64,000 bases of DNA, from positions 89,463-153,462 of the forward strand of contig JAGOSY010000006.1 in NCBI GenBank assembly GCA_018062085.1. The letters are read 5' to 3'. Position numbers and translations under genes: made by a program. The notes under the pieces were generated by a model. That model worked only from the letters and a program-made list of their open reading frames with translations, made no database searches and was not told the origin of the DNA. Position 1 is the first letter of the stretch; every line of letters begins with the position of its first letter. Positions 61,765 to 64,000 of this stretch are shown piece by piece. This DNA comes from a bacterium. Its GTDB lineage: Bacteria > Cyanobacteriota > Vampirovibrionia > Obscuribacterales > Obscuribacteraceae.

Positions 61765-62910
61765 TTGAATCTCAGTGCAGTCGCCCAACAGCTCCTCTGC
61801 CATCCCTTCGCTTCTTGGTGCCTAGTGGCGCTGGCAGTCATGCTGGCAGCCGATACTTCCATAAGACTATGGACAGAACGCCACAGACTGACGAAAGAAA
61901 CACTGAACGATGATGACAGAGCATTTGCCTGGCGCTTGGTGCTCTTCCTCGTTCTTCCTTTCTTGATATTAATTGACTGGCGCGCGGCAGATATCCCAGT
62001 ACTCCAGTCTTGCTCTGGCTATGCCGGTGAAATACTACAGATTTTATTCGCCCTGGTATTGATACCAGCATTAGTGATGCGCCCTCATCCATTTCTTGCT
62101 ACCTTCTTGGGCTACACAATTGCCTTTACCCTTGGTCTAAACTTCATTTTGCATCCGGCCCTAGCACTGTCAGGCACCATTACTAGTATCACTGCTACTA
62201 ATCTGCACGGCGATAACTTGCCACCCTATCTGATTGCCCATGCTTGCTTGGCACTAACTTTCATAACCGGCCTCAGCAATTCGCACTTACGCATGTGGTT
62301 TTCAGATCTAAGCCGACCCCATAGTTCTAGAGAGCTGAAAGAGCGAATGTCTCTCTGGCAAGAACAAAAGAATGACGCCAATGCTACCTTGCATCTTGGG
62401 TTACTTTATACAAAAGCAGGCCTAGGCAGACAATCAAGAAAAATGCTTAAACACTTGCAACGCAATTTCTCTGACAGCATTCAAACTTCGTTTCTCAAAG
62501 CATTGCTAGCATTTCGCCAGAGAAAGTACGCAGCAAGCAAAGCTGCTTTTATTCAAACTTCAGAGTATGAGGGTGTTGACGGCGAGTTGCGAGCCAGCTT
62601 ACTTGCAGCGGCTGCTTGTGCTGCATTTGCCGCTGGCGAAACAGTGAAAAGTCTCAACCTCTGTGATCGCGCTCTCGAATTTGAAGATGCTTGTTTAACA
62701 GCTCGGATGGTCAGAGTGGATGCCTATTTGGCTCAAGGCAAAAAAGAACAAGCAGCACAAGAAATCATGGTAGCCATGCACTTGGGCCTCGATTTCGATC
62801 TCAAAGACAATGTGCCCCTAGACATAGAGAAGACCTATGGCGAAATTGCAGCACTAACAAAACGAAGTACTTCACAAAAAGCAGATAGCAACCTGATTTT
62901 GAAAAACTGA
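61765..62910 (+). CDS. Membrane-TPR paralogue without a protease motif
   Basis: 381 residues, TTG start. The layout matches its upstream neighbour: membrane helices (about 12-185), a short basic hinge (MWFSDLSRPHSSRELKE compared with LWFVKKTRPAWYKEF), then TPR-like helices. Where the neighbour has HEIGH, this protein reads LPFLILIDWRAAD, so no zinc site is present. It probably arose by duplication and may act as a non-catalytic partner. The gap between the two genes is 77 bases. Confidence 0.65.
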   Translation: MNLSAVAQQLLCHPFASWCLVALAVMLAADTSIRLWTERHRLTKETLNDDDRAFAWRLVLFLVLPFLILIDWRAADIPVLQSCSGYAGEILQILFALVLIPALVMRPHPFLATFLGYTIAFTLGLNFILHPALALSGTITSITATNLHGDNLPPYLIAHACLALTFITGLSNSHLRMWFSDLSRPHSSRELKERMSLWQEQKNDANATLHLGLLYTKAGLGRQSRKMLKHLQRNFSDSIQTSFLKALLAFRQRKYAASKAAFIQTSEYEGVDGELRASLLAAAACAAFAAGETVKSLNLCDRALEFEDACLTARMVRVDAYLAQGKKEQAAQEIMVAMHLGLDFDLKDNVPLDIEKTYGEIAALTKRSTSQKADSNLILKN

Positions 62911-62967
62911 GTGAAAATTTCTTTGCGGGTAATACGAAAAATCACTTTCCTCTTTTTATATAAAGCC

Positions 62968-62973
62968 TATAAT
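62968..62973 (+). promoter_or_regulatory. Candidate -10 box for the dCACHE sensor
   Basis: Perfect TATAAT 47 bases before the GTG at 63021. No good -35 was seen. Confidence 0.4.
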
Positions 62974-63020
62974 GCAGTGAGCAGGAATCCCAAAATACTT
63001 TTAGAGGACCTGACAAAAGC

Positions 63021-64000
63021 GTGCTAAGTAGCGGTAAAGTAAGACTGAATATCCGCACCCGAATGGTAATACTCTGCCTCGGCGTAGCTGCGCCTCTGCT
63101 TGCTATCGGAAGTTTTTCACTTTTCAAAGAATACCGCACACTCAAGCTTGAAGCAGAGCGTGCTACTACTCTTCAAGCAGCCACTGGCGTGCGCACAGTA
63201 TCTAACTGGATAGAGTCTCAACTTCATTCTCTTTCAGCTCTGGCATCTTTGAGCGCAAAAGGTTCGTTGGCATCTAACCTGGACACAAACAACACTCTTT
63301 CGACCGCTCTTGTAGCCCAACCATCCTGGAGCAAGTTGTTTTTGACTTCCCCCAGCGGTGAGCAGATAATCGCTCAAGCTGAGAGGGATAACCATGGAGC
63401 GGCAAAAAGCCTGGCTGAAACGAAAGCCATGGGCAAGCTCCTAGCCTCGACAAGGACCACTGGCAGAGCGGCCATGGGGCCAGCCACAGTATTCGACAAT
63501 CATGGTCACTCTTACCTTCTCGCCGCCGCGCCGGTCATTCAAAACGGTCAAATCAAAGCCCAACTAATTGCTGTCATTGATCCCAAAGCAGTTCTCAATC
63601 TATTTAGCGGCATAACCGGTTTGGCTGATCAATCAAGTGCAGTTATTGCAGTGGTTGATAGTGAGAAGCGAGTAATTGCACGCACCATAGGAAATGACTT
63701 CTGGCAGGGCAAAGATTTCTCCCACGCCAAGACTGTCCAAGCAGCCTCTCACAAACAGAGAGGCACACTAGAAGCAATTGGAGTTGCTGACCCTACTCCG
63801 CGCGCCTATGCTTTTGACCACGTGCCCAACACCAATTGGCAATTAACAGTAGGCCTTCCCACAAGCGCTATATATGGAACGGCACACGACTGGCTAATTT
63901 TGATGGTCTCACTGGCAGCCTGTGCCGTAGGCATCTCGTTTGTCTTGGCTTATTCGGCGACCTCGCATTTTACAAAAACCATCAACGGCTTGGTAAGAGA
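63021..64000 (+). CDS. dCACHE-domain membrane sensor (partial, open at right edge)
   Basis: At least 326 residues, reading off the right edge without a stop. The start is a GTG (LSSGKVRLNIRTRM follows) with AGAGGA 12 bases upstream. Transmembrane helix 1 lies at about 14-35. An extracellular dCACHE-like domain (about 40-285) contains SPSGEQIIAQAE, GPATVFDNHGHSYLLAAAPV, GQIKAQLIAVIDPKAVLNLF and NTNWQLTVGLPTSAIYG. Helix 2 (about 290-312) leads to what should be a HAMP domain. The output (kinase, cyclase or chemoreceptor) lies outside the window. Confidence 0.85.
   Translation, partial: MLSSGKVRLNIRTRMVILCLGVAAPLLAIGSFSLFKEYRTLKLEAERATTLQAATGVRTVSNWIESQLHSLSALASLSAKGSLASNLDTNNTLSTALVAQPSWSKLFLTSPSGEQIIAQAERDNHGAAKSLAETKAMGKLLASTRTTGRAAMGPATVFDNHGHSYLLAAAPVIQNGQIKAQLIAVIDPKAVLNLFSGITGLADQSSAVIAVVDSEKRVIARTIGNDFWQGKDFSHAKTVQAASHKQRGTLEAIGVADPTPRAYAFDHVPNTNWQLTVGLPTSAIYGTAHDWLILMVSLAACAVGISFVLAYSATSHFTKTINGLVR

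Overview
The window reads as chromosome from a diderm, respiring bacterium of moderate GC. It carries an ETF / ETF:quinone oxidoreductase module and a TatC. It also has a 1385-residue AsmA-type protein, which implies an outer envelope, many TPR and exported proteins, and frequent GTG and TTG starts. The mix of giant exported proteins, TPR proteins and a full ETF chain would suit a non-photosynthetic relative of Cyanobacteria (Obscuribacterales-like Vampirovibrionia). That placement is an inference from gene style; no rRNA is present to test it.

Layout. 1-9.3 kb: a partial gene, an exported thioredoxin, a DUF885 protein, the operon etfB-etfA-ETF-QO, and a large protein whose C-terminal part looks ADP-ribosyltransferase-like. 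9.3-12.7 kb: a ferritin-like fragment and a four-gene minus-strand operon (TPR protein, zinc-site protein, two small membrane proteins). 12.7-18.1 kb: alpha/beta hydrolase, long-chain acyl-CoA synthetase, beta-propeller protein, rsfS and HU. 18.1-21.8 kb: a minus-strand rpsO-pnp cluster followed by an exported basic TPR protein. 21.9-29.5 kb: DUF374 acyltransferase, receiver-GAF-LuxR regulator, a large exported esterase, and a DUF692 (MNIO-type) enzyme that may start at ATC.

29.7-45.9 kb is the accessory part. A LamG / chitobiase-C surface protein is followed by a 2436-residue RHS/YD protein with an N-terminal C39-like peptidase and seven LysM-flavoured repeats, and then by a small protein made only of two Clp_N repeats. 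This is the best candidate for an unusual system. Next come an apparently intact IS66 transposon and a decayed group II intron whose maturase gene is broken three times; two of the breaks lie exactly in perfect 17-bp palindromes. A histidine kinase and a small exported protein close the region.

46-64 kb: AsmA-like protein, Xer-type recombinase with an AT-hook insert, DUF900 hydrolase, a MerR-like protein with charged repeats, a VirB10-like exported protein, rpsF-ssb-rpsR, tRNA-Leu(CAG), infC-rpmI-rplT, a SpoU methyltransferase, tatC, an M50-type membrane protease with TPRs and its motif-less neighbour, and the start of a dCACHE sensor running off the right edge.

The acyl-CoA synthetase, lipases and ETF/ETF-QO fit fatty-acid oxidation feeding the quinone pool. 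Short perfect tandem repeats (12-18 bp) recur before and inside genes throughout the window.
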